A DNA stretch of 64,000 nt from Nocardia goodfellowii (GTDB lineage: Bacteria; Actinomycetota; Actinomycetes; Mycobacteriales; Mycobacteriaceae): contig NZ_JAGGMR010000001.1 of NCBI RefSeq assembly GCF_017875645.1, forward strand, positions 6,510,001 to 6,574,000, in the 5' to 3' direction. The translations under genes were made by a program, and so were the position numbers. The notes beneath the pieces are model-generated. The model was not told where the DNA came from, did no database searches, and saw only the letters and a program-made list of their open reading frames with translations. Shown piece after piece: positions 1 to 7,974 of the stretch; position 1 is the stretch's first letter; every line of letters begins with the position of its first letter.

Positions 1-188
1 GCGCCGGCGACGTTGTCGTCCTTGTACGCCTGGACCAATCCGCCGAGGGTCCGCTCGGCCTTTGCCAGGGCGTCGTCGTTGATGTCGTAGGCGATGACGT
101 CGAATCCGTTGTACGCGCTCTGGAAGGCGATCTGTGCTCCCAGCACGCCGGTTCCCAGGACAGTTACCTTCTTGATCGTGGACATCAT
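1..188 (-). CDS. 3-hydroxyacyl-CoA dehydrogenase, N-terminal part (runs off window)
   Basis: Only the first 62 or so codons are present; the gene continues beyond position 1. The start MMSTIKKVTVLGTGVLG carries a Rossmann GxGxxG (GTGVLG) for NAD, followed by an alternating strand ending in VIAYDIN, whose acidic residue fits NAD rather than NADP. This beginning is typical of 3-hydroxybutyryl-CoA or 3-hydroxyacyl-CoA dehydrogenases of fatty-acid beta-oxidation. Two ATGs (188 and 185) are tandem; the upstream one is used here. The catalytic His-Glu region is outside the window, so the substrate cannot be judged. Confidence 0.75.
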   Translation of the reverse strand, partial: MMSTIKKVTVLGTGVLGAQIAFQSAYNGFDVIAYDINDDALAKAERTLGGLVQAYKDDNVAG

Positions 189-331
189 CTCTCCCTCGTC
201 CTGCCTAGTCGGCTGCATGAGTGGCTTGTTCGTCCCTGCCGGAAAGCCTGCCATGAACGCCGGGCTCGGCGGCGAAGCTCGAGGTGCGCTGGTGGGTGTC
301 TGCCCTCGGCACAGCAGTGCCGATCGACCCG

Positions 332-1042
332 TCAGCCGGGGAAGCGATGGTGCTGGGCGAGAGCTTCGAAAAGCTCCTGCGCCGCGGTCCCGCTTCCGGC
401 GGAGTCCGCGATCCGGGACTGCGCGACCTGCTCGTGCAGATGTTCCATCCGCATGTCGAGCCGGTTGGCGGCGTCCGCCGCTTCGGTCAATTCCTTCAGC
501 AATCCCGGCGGCACGTCGCCCCCGTACCGATAGAAGATCTTGTGTTCGAGACTGGCCCAGAAATCCATGGCGATCGTGCGGATCTGGAGCTCCACCGGCA
601 CGTGTTCGACGCGGTCGCTCATGAAGACGGGCAGCTCGAGCAGCAGATGCAGGCTCTTGTACCCGTTGGGTTTCGGGTGCGCGATGTAATCGCGCACTTC
701 GGTCACGGTGACGTCCGATTGGCTGGTGAGCATATCGGCGATCCGGTAGGTGTCCTGGATGAAACTGCAGGTGATGCGCACACCCGCGATGTCGACGATG
801 TTCGCCCGAATATCGTGCAGCGTGGCCGGTATGTCCTTGCGCTGGAGCTTGCGCAGGATGCTTTCCGGGGACTTCAGCCGGGACCTGACGTGCTCGATCG
901 GGCTGTAGTCATGGATGTAGGTGAATTCGTCGGCGAGGATGTTGATCTTGGTCATCAACTCGGAGGTGACGAAGCGGTAGGACATCATGAACCGCGTGAA
1001 CTCGCCCTGGAAGGTCGCGAGGTCGCTGTCGGGGATGCTCAT
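332..1042 (-). CDS. small alarmone synthetase, RelA/SpoT synthetase domain (GTP pyrophosphokinase family)
   Basis: This 236-residue protein should transfer pyrophosphate from ATP to GDP or GTP to make (p)ppGpp in the cytoplasm. Visible are a basic nucleotide-binding stretch at 53-66 (RSRLKSPESILRKL), the DIAGVRI strand at 84-90, HPKPNGYKSLH at 122-132, and ELQIRT with FWASLEHK at 151-168, the synthetase signature. No HD hydrolase, TGS or ACT domain is present, so it is a stand-alone synthetase. The reading frame stays open back to 1351, but that would overlap the divergent TetR gene; starts at 1063 or 1042 are realistic, and I chose 1042. It reads away from the TetR gene at 1206 across a 163-bp gap. 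Confidence 0.85.
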   Translation of the reverse strand: MSIPDSDLATFQGEFTRFMMSYRFVTSELMTKINILADEFTYIHDYSPIEHVRSRLKSPESILRKLQRKDIPATLHDIRANIVDIAGVRITCSFIQDTYRIADMLTSQSDVTVTEVRDYIAHPKPNGYKSLHLLLELPVFMSDRVEHVPVELQIRTIAMDFWASLEHKIFYRYGGDVPPGLLKELTEAADAANRLDMRMEHLHEQVAQSRIADSAGSGTAAQELFEALAQHHRFPG

Positions 1043-1169
1043 CGATGAACTTGTCGCCTCCATGCTCGGTGGATCGAAACCGCTGGCCTTGGGGACATTC
1101 TGGCACTGCGATCTGAGACTGGGCTGAGCCGCTCCAGAGTCGCGTGCACGGGTTCCACGGTCCGCATTT

Positions 1170-1185
1170 TGTACTTTGAAGTACA
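1170..1185. promoter_or_regulatory. perfect 16-bp dyad, likely TetR operator
   Basis: TGTACTT-TG-AAGTACA is a perfect inverted repeat ending 20 bp before the TetR start at 1206. A further GTAC lies at 1192-1195. The place fits autorepression by the TetR protein; control of the divergent alarmone synthetase is possible but not shown. Confidence 0.6.
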
Positions 1186-1205
1186 GAACTGGTACCGTTT
1201 CGGCC

Positions 1206-1814
1206 ATGGGCAGACCACGGGCATTCGACGAGTCCGCAGTCCTCGACGCGGCAGCACGCCAGTTCCGCGTGTTCGGCTTCAGCGACAGTTCGACCGAACA
1301 GCTGTGCGCGGTCGCCGGTGTGCGCAGGAGCAGCCTGTACAACACGTTCACATCGAAAGAGGAGCTCTTCCATCAGGCGCTGCGCCGCTACATCTCGGTC
1401 GCGGACCAGGCACAGGAGGCGATTCTCGGCGACGCGAGCCGGACCGGCCGGCAACGCCTGGAAGCGCTGGCCGAGGCGGTGCTGGATGAGGAACGCGTAG
1501 CCGCCGAGCAGGGGCACGCGGCCGGTTGCATGGTCGTGAGTACCTACATGACGCCCGGCGTGATCCACCGCGATGAGCGAATAGCTCAGGCACTGGCAGC
1601 TTCGTTGCGACGGCGACTGGCACTGCTGGCCGAAGCGATCCGGACCGGCCACGCCGATGGCAGCTTGCGGCGCGACATCGACGCCGACGACGGCGCTCTG
1701 CTCGTGGTGACCACGATCTCCGGGCTTCGCGTCCTGGCTCAGGCCGGCGCTACCCCTGATCAGTTGCGCCGCGTATGCATGCTGGGCCTAGAACCTCTAC
1801 TCGCCCGCGATTGA
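1206..1814 (+). CDS. TetR/AcrR family transcriptional regulator
   Basis: This is a 202-residue DNA-binding repressor. The N-terminal helix-turn-helix reads FDESAVLDAAARQF, then STEQLCAVAGVRRSSLYNTF and TSKEELFHQAL, the usual TetR recognition helix. The C-terminal ligand domain (about 60-200) is not assignable to a ligand. The start MGRPRAF at 1206 is chosen over an upstream in-frame ATG at 1176, because that one lies inside the dyad at 1170-1185. The SnoaL-like gene at 1868 follows 53 bp later in the same direction and may be co-transcribed and its target. Confidence 0.85.
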   Translation: MGRPRAFDESAVLDAAARQFRVFGFSDSSTEQLCAVAGVRRSSLYNTFTSKEELFHQALRRYISVADQAQEAILGDASRTGRQRLEALAEAVLDEERVAAEQGHAAGCMVVSTYMTPGVIHRDERIAQALAASLRRRLALLAEAIRTGHADGSLRRDIDADDGALLVVTTISGLRVLAQAGATPDQLRRVCMLGLEPLLARD

Positions 1815-1867
1815 ACGAAACCATCTCCCGCACAACGCAATACGATTCGGCACAGAGGAGTATTTCG

Positions 1868-2302
1868 ATGACCTCGACCACGCTTACCGACCAGCGCATC
1901 GCCATCGTCCGGCGCGCTTTCGAACTGATCGACGCGCGCGATCCGGCGCTACTGGACCTCTACACCGATGACGTGGAACTCTACTTCCCGAAATTCGGTG
2001 TGGGCCACGGCAAATCAGACATGGCCGAGTTCGCGCGGCGGCTCTGGGCCGATCTGTCGAGCCTCGAACACGATATCGACGGCCTGGACATCATGGTCGC
2101 GGGTGATCGGATCATCGTCGAGGGCCGCGAATGGGGCACCACCGCCGACGGGCGCCGATGGCCGGACCAGCGCGTCTCGACCGGTCGCTTCTGCAATGTC
2201 TTCACCTTTCGCGGCACCCTGATCAGCGCGGTCCACATCTACGTGGATCCGGACTTCACCAGCAGTCATCAAGAGAAGGTGCTGCAGCTGCACCGCCAGT
2301 GA
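1868..2302 (+). CDS. SnoaL/NTF2-like protein
   Basis: This 144-residue cytoplasmic protein has the cone-shaped NTF2 fold pattern: a long first helix (QRIAIVRRAFELIDARDPALLDLYTDDVELYFP) followed by alternating strands ending in SAVHIYVDPDF. The family includes polyketide cyclases, ketosteroid isomerases and ligand-binding proteins, and the exact reaction cannot be read here. A strong ribosome site, GAGGAG at 1855-1860, sits 7 bases before the ATG at 1868, so the longer frame starting at 1775 is not used. It probably forms one transcript with the TetR gene upstream. Confidence 0.8.
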   Translation: MTSTTLTDQRIAIVRRAFELIDARDPALLDLYTDDVELYFPKFGVGHGKSDMAEFARRLWADLSSLEHDIDGLDIMVAGDRIIVEGREWGTTADGRRWPDQRVSTGRFCNVFTFRGTLISAVHIYVDPDFTSSHQEKVLQLHRQ

Positions 2303-2356
2303 ACGGCGCCGAGTAGACCAGCGGTGGGTGCGGAAATCTTCACCGCGGCAAGAGAA

Positions 2357-2394
2357 ATAGCGCATCGAATGGCGGTGGGCCTCCGATGCGCTAT
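2357..2394. terminator. bidirectional hairpin between convergent genes
   Basis: ATAGCGCATCG at 2357-2367 pairs perfectly with CGATGCGCTAT at 2384-2394 over a 16-base loop. It lies between the ends of the SnoaL-like gene (+) and the ferritin-like gene (-), so it can serve both. Confidence 0.65.
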
Positions 2395-2429
2395 CGCTGC
2401 CACGCGCACATCCGCGCGCGAGCGGACCT

Positions 2430-3383
2430 TTAGTTGCGGCCGGTCACCTCGCGCGCGATCGCCGCGAGCCGGGTCTGCGCCGCCGAGACGACACTCTGCC
2501 GGTTCTTGTTCGCTTCCTCATAGGCGAGGATCGCGCGCACGTCGGCGGGGTTGGTCAATTCCTTGATGGCGGCGACGGATTGGTTGACGTTCAGCTCGTC
2601 GTAGTCGCCGATCGGCAGCTCCTCGGGTTCGAGAATGCCGGTGGCGGTCCGCACCGAATGCAACGCGTCGGCGGTGCCGCCCGCGCCTTCGCGACGGGTG
2701 ACGCGCTCGGCGGTCTCGAGCGCGGCGTCGCGGGAGGCGGTGAGGGTCTTGACCGTCACGTCACCGGCCCGCACACCCCGCTCGAGGAGTTCGCCCAGCG
2801 CCGGCGGAGCGGAGCGGAAGGTATCCAGCGCCCGGTCCAGCCCACGGGCCGACCAGCTGACCGGAACGTTGACGAGTTTGACCGCGGTCCCGGTGGCCGC
2901 CTGAAGCGGCGTGCGGCGCAGGGCGGCCGGACCACCGAGGGCGTCCTCGGCCAGCACGGTGCTCAACCATTCCACTGTCGCCGAGTGCGCGTTGATCAAC
3001 CGGTCCGCCAGTGCCGCGATGTCGGATTCCTTGGCGCTGACCGCCAGCGCCTTGAGGTAGCGCGCGCGGTCGAGCAGCTGATGCTCGAGGGCGAGGTCGC
3101 CGAGCAGGGCTTCATCGAACGGCTGCGCCTGTTCGGCCATCGCCTTGACCGCTGCGGCGAGGCGGCCCAGGAAGGGACCGATCACCGCCGGGACGCCACC
3201 GAGGTCGCGGATCGCGGCTTCGATCGCCTCGGCGCGGGCGCGCGCATTGTCGGCGTTCTCGGTCAACTCGCGTTGCACAGCTTCGGTTCGGGCTTGGGCT
3301 ATCCGGGTTTCCGCGATCTGAATCTCGGTATTGGTCAGATCTCGGAGGGCGCGCAGCTGTGCCAGCAAAGTGTGAGTGCTCAT
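2430..3383 (-). CDS. ferritin-like helical protein with actinobacterial YDEL helical tail
   Basis: A 317-residue, Ala/Glu-rich, nearly all-helical protein without signal peptide. The first 130 residues look like a ferritin-like four-helix bundle: NADNARARAEAIEAAIRDLGG with repeated E/H positions, including LEHQLLDRARYL. The last 60 residues (LPIGDYDELNVNQSV, then AILAYEEANKNRQSVV) match a small helical module that recurs at the C-terminus of actinobacterial surface, lipid-droplet and stress proteins. The middle is low-complexity helix. GAAGG about 10 bases upstream supports the ATG at 3383. Metal binding is possible but ligands are not clear. It is monocistronic, convergent with the SnoaL-like gene. 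Confidence 0.65.
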   Translation of the reverse strand: MSTHTLLAQLRALRDLTNTEIQIAETRIAQARTEAVQRELTENADNARARAEAIEAAIRDLGGVPAVIGPFLGRLAAAVKAMAEQAQPFDEALLGDLALEHQLLDRARYLKALAVSAKESDIAALADRLINAHSATVEWLSTVLAEDALGGPAALRRTPLQAATGTAVKLVNVPVSWSARGLDRALDTFRSAPPALGELLERGVRAGDVTVKTLTASRDAALETAERVTRREGAGGTADALHSVRTATGILEPEELPIGDYDELNVNQSVAAIKELTNPADVRAILAYEEANKNRQSVVSAAQTRLAAIAREVTGRN

Positions 3384-3450
3384 GGAAATATTCGTCCTTC
3401 GCTATCGACGGCAGGCTCGGCGCGGCGATGCACCGTGACCATGACTGTCA

Positions 3451-3465
3451 TCCACCATCGGTGGA
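3451..3465. promoter_or_regulatory. 15-bp dyad upstream of the ferritin-like gene
   Basis: TCCACC-ATC-GGTGGA is a perfect inverted repeat about 70 bp upstream of the ATG at 3383. It lies in the 293-bp space between that gene and the end of the next TetR gene, a stretch with no coding signal. It could be an operator; the binding protein is unknown. Confidence 0.35.
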
Positions 3466-3676
3466 CACGTCTTCCGCCTACCACGAGAAGTCCGGGCCAA
3501 ACTTTCCTCGGCCGACACCGGCAGGCCCCTCGGCCGGACTGACGATCGAGCGAATCATCTTGATACCGAGCCGATCTGCCGCGTGTACTGGTGCGACGTT
3601 GCCCGCCGCACCGGTGTCCGGCGGAGTGTGTTGATCTGGGTCACAATCCAGATGTGTGCGGCCCGAGGGGTTTCCG

Positions 3677-4276
3677 TCACTGGACGTCGCGCCGTAGCGA
3701 GTCGATCATGCCGAGCGCGATCTGGCCGGCTTCGCGGCGCACCTGCTCGTCGTTCGTTTCGGCGAGGCTCCAAGCCAATTCGGTGAGCAGCCCGTACACG
3801 GCTCGGACGGTGAGTTGGGGCGATCGGGGCCGGAAGACGCCCGCGCGGATCAACTCGTCGACCAGATCGCGGATCAGCCCGACCATGTGGCGTTCGTCGA
3901 GTTCGCGCCAGCGGGCCCAGCCCAGCGCGACGGGACCTTCCTGCAGCACGATCCGCTGATAGGCCACGTCGGTGCATTCGTCGAGGAAGACGTTCAGGGC
4001 TCGCACCGCGGTGTCCCAAGGGTCACCCGGCGCGCCGAGCGCCGTGGTCAAACGCTCGGTCAGCTCCTGCTCGACCTGCTCGAAGACGGCCTCGAAGAGT
4101 CCCTGCTTGCCGTTGAAGTGGTGGTACACGGCGCCGCGCGTCAGGCGGGCGGCGCCGGCGATCTCATCGGCGGACAGGTCCGAGTACTTCCGTTCGATGA
4201 ACAGGCGGCGGGCCGTCGCCAGCAGAGCGGAGCGAGTGGCTTCGGCGTATTCCGCACGTCGTCCCTTGACAGTCAC
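3677..4276 (-). CDS. TetR family regulator divergent from amine oxidase
   Basis: This is a 199-residue repressor. The HTH comprises ATRSALLATARRLF, YSDLSADEIAGAARL and TRGAVYHHFNGKQGLFEAVF, a textbook TetR N-terminus. The C-terminal half resembles the QacR/AcrR-type ligand domain with several Trp and aromatic residues. The GTG at 4276 (MTVKGRRAEYAEATR) gives a normal TetR length; the frame is open further upstream but would run into the divergent oxidase promoter. Intergenic dyads at 4296-4328 are probable operators, so it likely represses both itself and the oxidase-lipase genes on the other strand. Confidence 0.85.
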   Translation of the reverse strand: MTVKGRRAEYAEATRSALLATARRLFIERKYSDLSADEIAGAARLTRGAVYHHFNGKQGLFEAVFEQVEQELTERLTTALGAPGDPWDTAVRALNVFLDECTDVAYQRIVLQEGPVALGWARWRELDERHMVGLIRDLVDELIRAGVFRPRSPQLTVRAVYGLLTELAWSLAETNDEQVRREAGQIALGMIDSLRRDVQ

Positions 4277-4291
4277 AGCAACCAGGCTACA

Positions 4292-4328
4292 TTGACATAC
4301 ACCATGTATCTCAGATGTTAGGTGTATG
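4292..4328 (+). promoter_or_regulatory. promoter and TetR operators before amine oxidase gene
   Basis: TTGACA at 4292-4297 is a consensus -35; ATGTTA at 4315-4320 can act as a -10 with 17-bp spacing, which would start RNA close to the ATG at 4326 (near-leaderless). CATACACC (4296-4303) and GGTGTATG (4321-4328) are a perfect inverted repeat, and ATACA-CCA-TGTAT lies at 4297-4309 inside the spacer. A repressor bound here would cover the -35. Confidence 0.55.
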
Positions 4329-5687
4329 CGAATGTCGGATCGCAGGGACGTGCTCGTAGTCGGGGCCGGGGCGGCAGGGCTGACGGCAGCGCGGGTCCTC
4401 GCCGCGGCGGGGCGCGATGTCGTGGTGCTCGAGGCCCGCGAGCGCGTCGGCGGGCGTACCCACACCGTCGCGATACCGGACAGCACCGGCTATGTGGAGG
4501 TCGGCGGCATGTGGGTGGGGCCGGGCCAGGATCGGGTGCGGGCCTTGCTGACCGAACTCGGGTGCGCCACCTACCCCACGCATGATCAGGGCTCGAAGAT
4601 CGGCGAATTCGGTGGCCGCGTCACCCGCTACCCGGGCCGGATACCGCGCCTGAACCCGTTGGTGCTGGCCGACATCGCCCGCACACAGCTGCGCCTGGAC
4701 CGATCGGCCCGGCGCGTGCCACTGTCCGCACCGTGGACGGCGCCGCACGCCGCGGAACTCGACGCGCAGACCTTCGACACGTGGCTGCGCGACAATTCCC
4801 ACACCTCGACCGGACGCGCGTTCTTCCGGCTGATCACCCAGGCGGTCTGGTGCGCCGAGCCAGCGGAGATGTCGGCGCTCTGGGCGCAGTTCTACATCCA
4901 TGCCGGCGGCGGCGTCGACTCCTTGATCAACACGACCGGCGGCGCACAGCAGGATCGGGTCGTCGGCGGCGCGCAAGGGCTGTCGATCGCGATGGCCGAG
5001 GACTTGGGCGACCGGGTCGTCCTCGGCACGGCGGTGACCGAGATCGACTGGGGCGGTGACAGAATCGGCGTCCGAGCCGGTCGGCGGCAGTGGTGGGCGC
5101 GACACGTGATCATCGCGGTTCCGCCGCCGCTGGTGCAGGGCATCCGGTTCACCCCCGACCTGCCCGCCGAGCGCGCCCAACTGCTGCAACGCCTGCCGAT
5201 GGGCTGGACAATCAAGGTCAACGCGGTCTACGACGAACCGTTCTGGCGCGCGAGGGGGCTGTCCGGGCAGGCCAACAGCGACCGGCGCGCCCTCGGCACG
5301 GTTTTCGACGCGGGCCCGCCGAGCGGCGAACCCGCCGTCCTGGCCGGATTCCTCGAAGCCGGCCACGCCCAGACGGCGGCGCGCCTGGCGCCGGAACAAC
5401 GTCGCGCCGCGGTACTCGACGACCTGGCGGCGTATTTCGGCCCCGAGGCCCGCGATCCACGCCACTACATCGAACGGGATTGGGCCGCCGAACCTTTCAG
5501 CCGCGGCTGCTACGGCGCGTTCGCGACGCCCGCGACGCTCACCCGCTTCGGCCCCGAACTGCGCCGCCCGACCGGCGCGTTGCACTGGGCCGGCACCGAA
5601 ACAGCCACCCGCTGGGCCGGTTACATCGACGGCGCGATCGAATCCGGGCAGCGCGCCGCCCGGGAAATCCTCGAACGTCCTGAATGA
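4326..5687 (+). CDS. flavin-dependent amine oxidase
   Basis: This 453-residue FAD enzyme oxidises a primary or polyamine to aldehyde, ammonia and hydrogen peroxide. The N-terminus has the FAD dinucleotide motif VVGAGAAGLTAA (about 11-22) and EARERVGGRTHT. The C-terminus has LHWAGTETATRWAGYIDGAIESGQRAA, the second FAD motif of the monoamine oxidase family. SRGCYGAF around Cys395 lines up with the SGGCY segment of mammalian MAO, whose Cys binds flavin covalently. The substrate is unknown. The lipase gene follows 35 bp downstream; the divergent TetR at 3677 probably controls it. An alternative start is the ATG at 4332. Confidence 0.85.
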   Translation: MRMSDRRDVLVVGAGAAGLTAARVLAAAGRDVVVLEARERVGGRTHTVAIPDSTGYVEVGGMWVGPGQDRVRALLTELGCATYPTHDQGSKIGEFGGRVTRYPGRIPRLNPLVLADIARTQLRLDRSARRVPLSAPWTAPHAAELDAQTFDTWLRDNSHTSTGRAFFRLITQAVWCAEPAEMSALWAQFYIHAGGGVDSLINTTGGAQQDRVVGGAQGLSIAMAEDLGDRVVLGTAVTEIDWGGDRIGVRAGRRQWWARHVIIAVPPPLVQGIRFTPDLPAERAQLLQRLPMGWTIKVNAVYDEPFWRARGLSGQANSDRRALGTVFDAGPPSGEPAVLAGFLEAGHAQTAARLAPEQRRAAVLDDLAAYFGPEARDPRHYIERDWAAEPFSRGCYGAFATPATLTRFGPELRRPTGALHWAGTETATRWAGYIDGAIESGQRAAREILERPE

Positions 5688-5722
5688 CTTACTGTTCCCA
5701 CTCATTACCCGAAAGGTGTGTC

Positions 5723-6880
5723 ATGAAGTTCCCCATGCGGCGCATGGCGGCGGCGATCTTCGCCGCCGGGTTTTCGGTCACCGCCGCTGGATTGTCGACG
5801 GCGGAACCGCTTCCTTCGACGGAGCCGGGAGCCATAGTGTCGTCCCGTCAGCTCGACGGCTCCGAGCTGATCCCGCAGGCGGGCAAGGGGTTTCGACTCG
5901 TGTACCGGACCACCGGTCAAAATGGCGAGCCGCAGGTCAGCGGCGGAAATATCTACCTGCCCGCCGGGAGCCCGCCGCCGGGTGGATGGCGGGTGGTCTC
6001 GTGGGGGCATGGCACGAGCGGCATGCGACAGGGTTGCGCGCCCAATCTCATGAACGGACTGGCGGATACGCACGATGAGACGCCACAGCTGTCCGCGTTA
6101 CTGGCCGAGGGTTACGCCGTCGCGGCGACCGACTACATCGGGCTCGGCGCGCCCGGCCGCTACGAGTACCTGGCCGGACGAGCCGAAGGGCACGCGGTAC
6201 TCGATATCGTGCGAGCCGGTCGGCTCGTCGACGCCGGCCTTTCCGGATCCTATGTGCTGGCCGGGCATTCGATCGGCGGGCACGCGGCGTTGCTCGCCGC
6301 GCACTTGTCGTCCGGTTACGCACCGGAACTCGAGCTATACGGAACGGCGGCCTTCGCTCCGACCAGCAACTACGAGGATGTGATCAACGTGCTCGCCGGA
6401 CCTGATCTGGCCGCGCCGTTGCCCGCGGGGTTGCAGGTACGGGTCTTGATGATCCTGGCCGGACTGGACCACGCCCGTCCGGAACTGAACGCCCTGGACT
6501 ACCTCAGCGAGCGGGGAAAGCACGTGCTGGGCCTCGCGGCGGACGGTGCGGGGTGCCTGGAGTCGGCCTCGGCCGCCGTCTCGGGACGGCCGCTCGGCGA
6601 GTTGTTCACCAGGCCCCTGACCGACCCGGCCCTGACCGCCGCCCTCCGCGACTACATGGGCGTGCCCGCTACCGGCTACCGGCAGCCGGTGCTGCTGCTG
6701 CAAGGTGGAGCGGACACGGTGCAGCCCGCCCCGACGACAATGCTGCTCCAGCAACAACTTCAGCAGGGCGGGGCGGACAGCCGCCTGCGGTTCTATCCGG
6801 CGGCCACCCACTTCACGCTCCTGCCGGAGGCCCGCTCCGACACGACCGCGTTTCTCGCCGAAGTCCTTCCGGATCGCTGA
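5723..6880 (+). CDS. secreted lipase/esterase (alpha/beta hydrolase)
   Basis: This 385-residue exported hydrolase has a signal peptide (MKFPMRRMAAAIFAAGFSV, cleavage near AGLSTA-E). VSWGHGTSG resembles the oxyanion-hole region and VLAGHSIGGHAALLAAH holds the GxSxG nucleophile. LLLQGGADTVQP and AATHFTLL give the usual late Asp and His. The pattern fits the secretory lipase family common in Nocardia and mycobacteria, acting on acylglycerols or esters outside the cell. GAAAGG at 5711-5716 favours the ATG at 5723 over an earlier in-frame ATG at 5684. It probably shares the oxidase transcript. Confidence 0.85.
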   Translation: MKFPMRRMAAAIFAAGFSVTAAGLSTAEPLPSTEPGAIVSSRQLDGSELIPQAGKGFRLVYRTTGQNGEPQVSGGNIYLPAGSPPPGGWRVVSWGHGTSGMRQGCAPNLMNGLADTHDETPQLSALLAEGYAVAATDYIGLGAPGRYEYLAGRAEGHAVLDIVRAGRLVDAGLSGSYVLAGHSIGGHAALLAAHLSSGYAPELELYGTAAFAPTSNYEDVINVLAGPDLAAPLPAGLQVRVLMILAGLDHARPELNALDYLSERGKHVLGLAADGAGCLESASAAVSGRPLGELFTRPLTDPALTAALRDYMGVPATGYRQPVLLLQGGADTVQPAPTTMLLQQQLQQGGADSRLRFYPAATHFTLLPEARSDTTAFLAEVLPDR

Positions 6881-6890
6881 TCCACGTGCG

Positions 6891-6913
6891 CCGGACCGCT
6901 TGTGCCGGTCCGG
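6891..6913. terminator. short hairpin between lipase and lacI ends
   Basis: CCGGACC (6891-6897) pairs with GGTCCGG (6907-6913) in the 33-bp gap between two convergent genes. It is short but placed as a shared terminator. Confidence 0.45.
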
Positions 6914-7921
6914 TCAGCGCTCGGCTGCGGTGTGCGGTTCGGTGGACGCGCGCGGGACAAGGGTCGGCTGGAAGGAGATGTGTTCGACGAAGCTCTGGTT
7001 GCCGGCCGCCGCGACGAGCAGATCGATGGCCGAGGTACCGATGAGGTTGCTCGGCTGCCGAATCGAGGTCAGCGGCACGAGCGCCGATTGCGCGAAGTCG
7101 ATGTCGTCGTAGCCGATGAGCGCGATATCGGCGGGCACGCGTACGCCACGCAGGGTCAGTGCCTGCAAGACGCCGATCGCCAAGAGATCGTTGGCGCAGA
7201 AGATCGCATCGGGCCGGGCCGCGGTATCCGCGATCTGTTCGCCCGCCGCACGACCGGCCAAGACGGTCGGCGCGGTGGTTTCGATCAGGTCCAGGGTCGC
7301 GCCCGGGTGTTCCCGAATGGCGGATCGGGCACCGGCGAGGCGATCCGCGATCTGGTGCAGCGACAGCGGCCCGCCGACGAAGGCGAGGCGGCGACGTCCG
7401 GTCTGGCACAGATGCCGCACCGCGATCCGCCCGCCCGCTGTGTCGTCGACCGCGACCGACGAGAAAGGCGTGTCGCTGCCGTCGCGGTCGACCAGAATCA
7501 CCGGAACCCCGCGCTGATGCAAGGCCCGCAGCCGGCCCAGGTCGTCGCCGGAGGGCGAGATCAGCAAACCGAAAACTCTTTGCTCATCGAAGGTTTCGAG
7601 GTAGAGCCGTTCCCGGTCGGCGTCGTCGTCGGTGGATCCCAGCAGTACGACCAGATTGTTCTCGGCCGCGCGTTGTTCGGCGGCGCGGGCGATATCGGAG
7701 AAGAACGGGTTGCCGATATCGAGCACGACCAATCCGACGCAGCGTGAGCGCCCGGCCCGTAGCTGGCGGGCGGCGTCGTTGCGGACGAAACCCAACTTCT
7801 CGATCGCGGTGTGCACCCGCGCGACGGTGGCCGGGCTTACTTTGTCCGGTGCGTTGAGGACGTTGGAGACGGTGCCGACCGAGACACCCGCGGTCGCCGC
7901 GACCTCCTTCATGCTCACCAC
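6914..7921 (-). CDS. LacI family regulator of the L-rhamnose operon
   Basis: This is a 335-residue sugar-responsive repressor. The N-terminal HTH MKEVAATAGVSVGTVSNVLN and the hinge (KLGFVRNDAARQLRAGRS) are canonical LacI/GalR. The rest is a periplasmic-binding-protein-like sugar domain (VGLVVLDIGNPFFSDIARAAE, ICANDLLAIGVLQAL, IALIGYDDIDFA). It is the last gene of a seven-gene rhamnose cluster, 53 bp after lldD, so it is probably transcribed with the genes it controls. The perfect CG-centred operator at 15648-15661 before rhaM is its likely target, relieved by rhamnose or a pathway intermediate. ATG 7912 is an alternative start. Confidence 0.85.
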   Translation of the reverse strand: MVSMKEVAATAGVSVGTVSNVLNAPDKVSPATVARVHTAIEKLGFVRNDAARQLRAGRSRCVGLVVLDIGNPFFSDIARAAEQRAAENNLVVLLGSTDDDADRERLYLETFDEQRVFGLLISPSGDDLGRLRALHQRGVPVILVDRDGSDTPFSSVAVDDTAGGRIAVRHLCQTGRRRLAFVGGPLSLHQIADRLAGARSAIREHPGATLDLIETTAPTVLAGRAAGEQIADTAARPDAIFCANDLLAIGVLQALTLRGVRVPADIALIGYDDIDFAQSALVPLTSIRQPSNLIGTSAIDLLVAAAGNQSFVEHISFQPTLVPRASTEPHTAAER

Positions 7922-7974
7922 CGGCTACCGCGCCTCCTTCGGGTGCCGCCGCGGTCGCGTCGACAGGTCTGGAA

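Noticed and set aside
1043..1351. Longer N-terminus of the alarmone synthetase
   Set aside because: The open frame overlaps the TetR gene and its operator, lacks family similarity and has better starts at 1063 and 1042.
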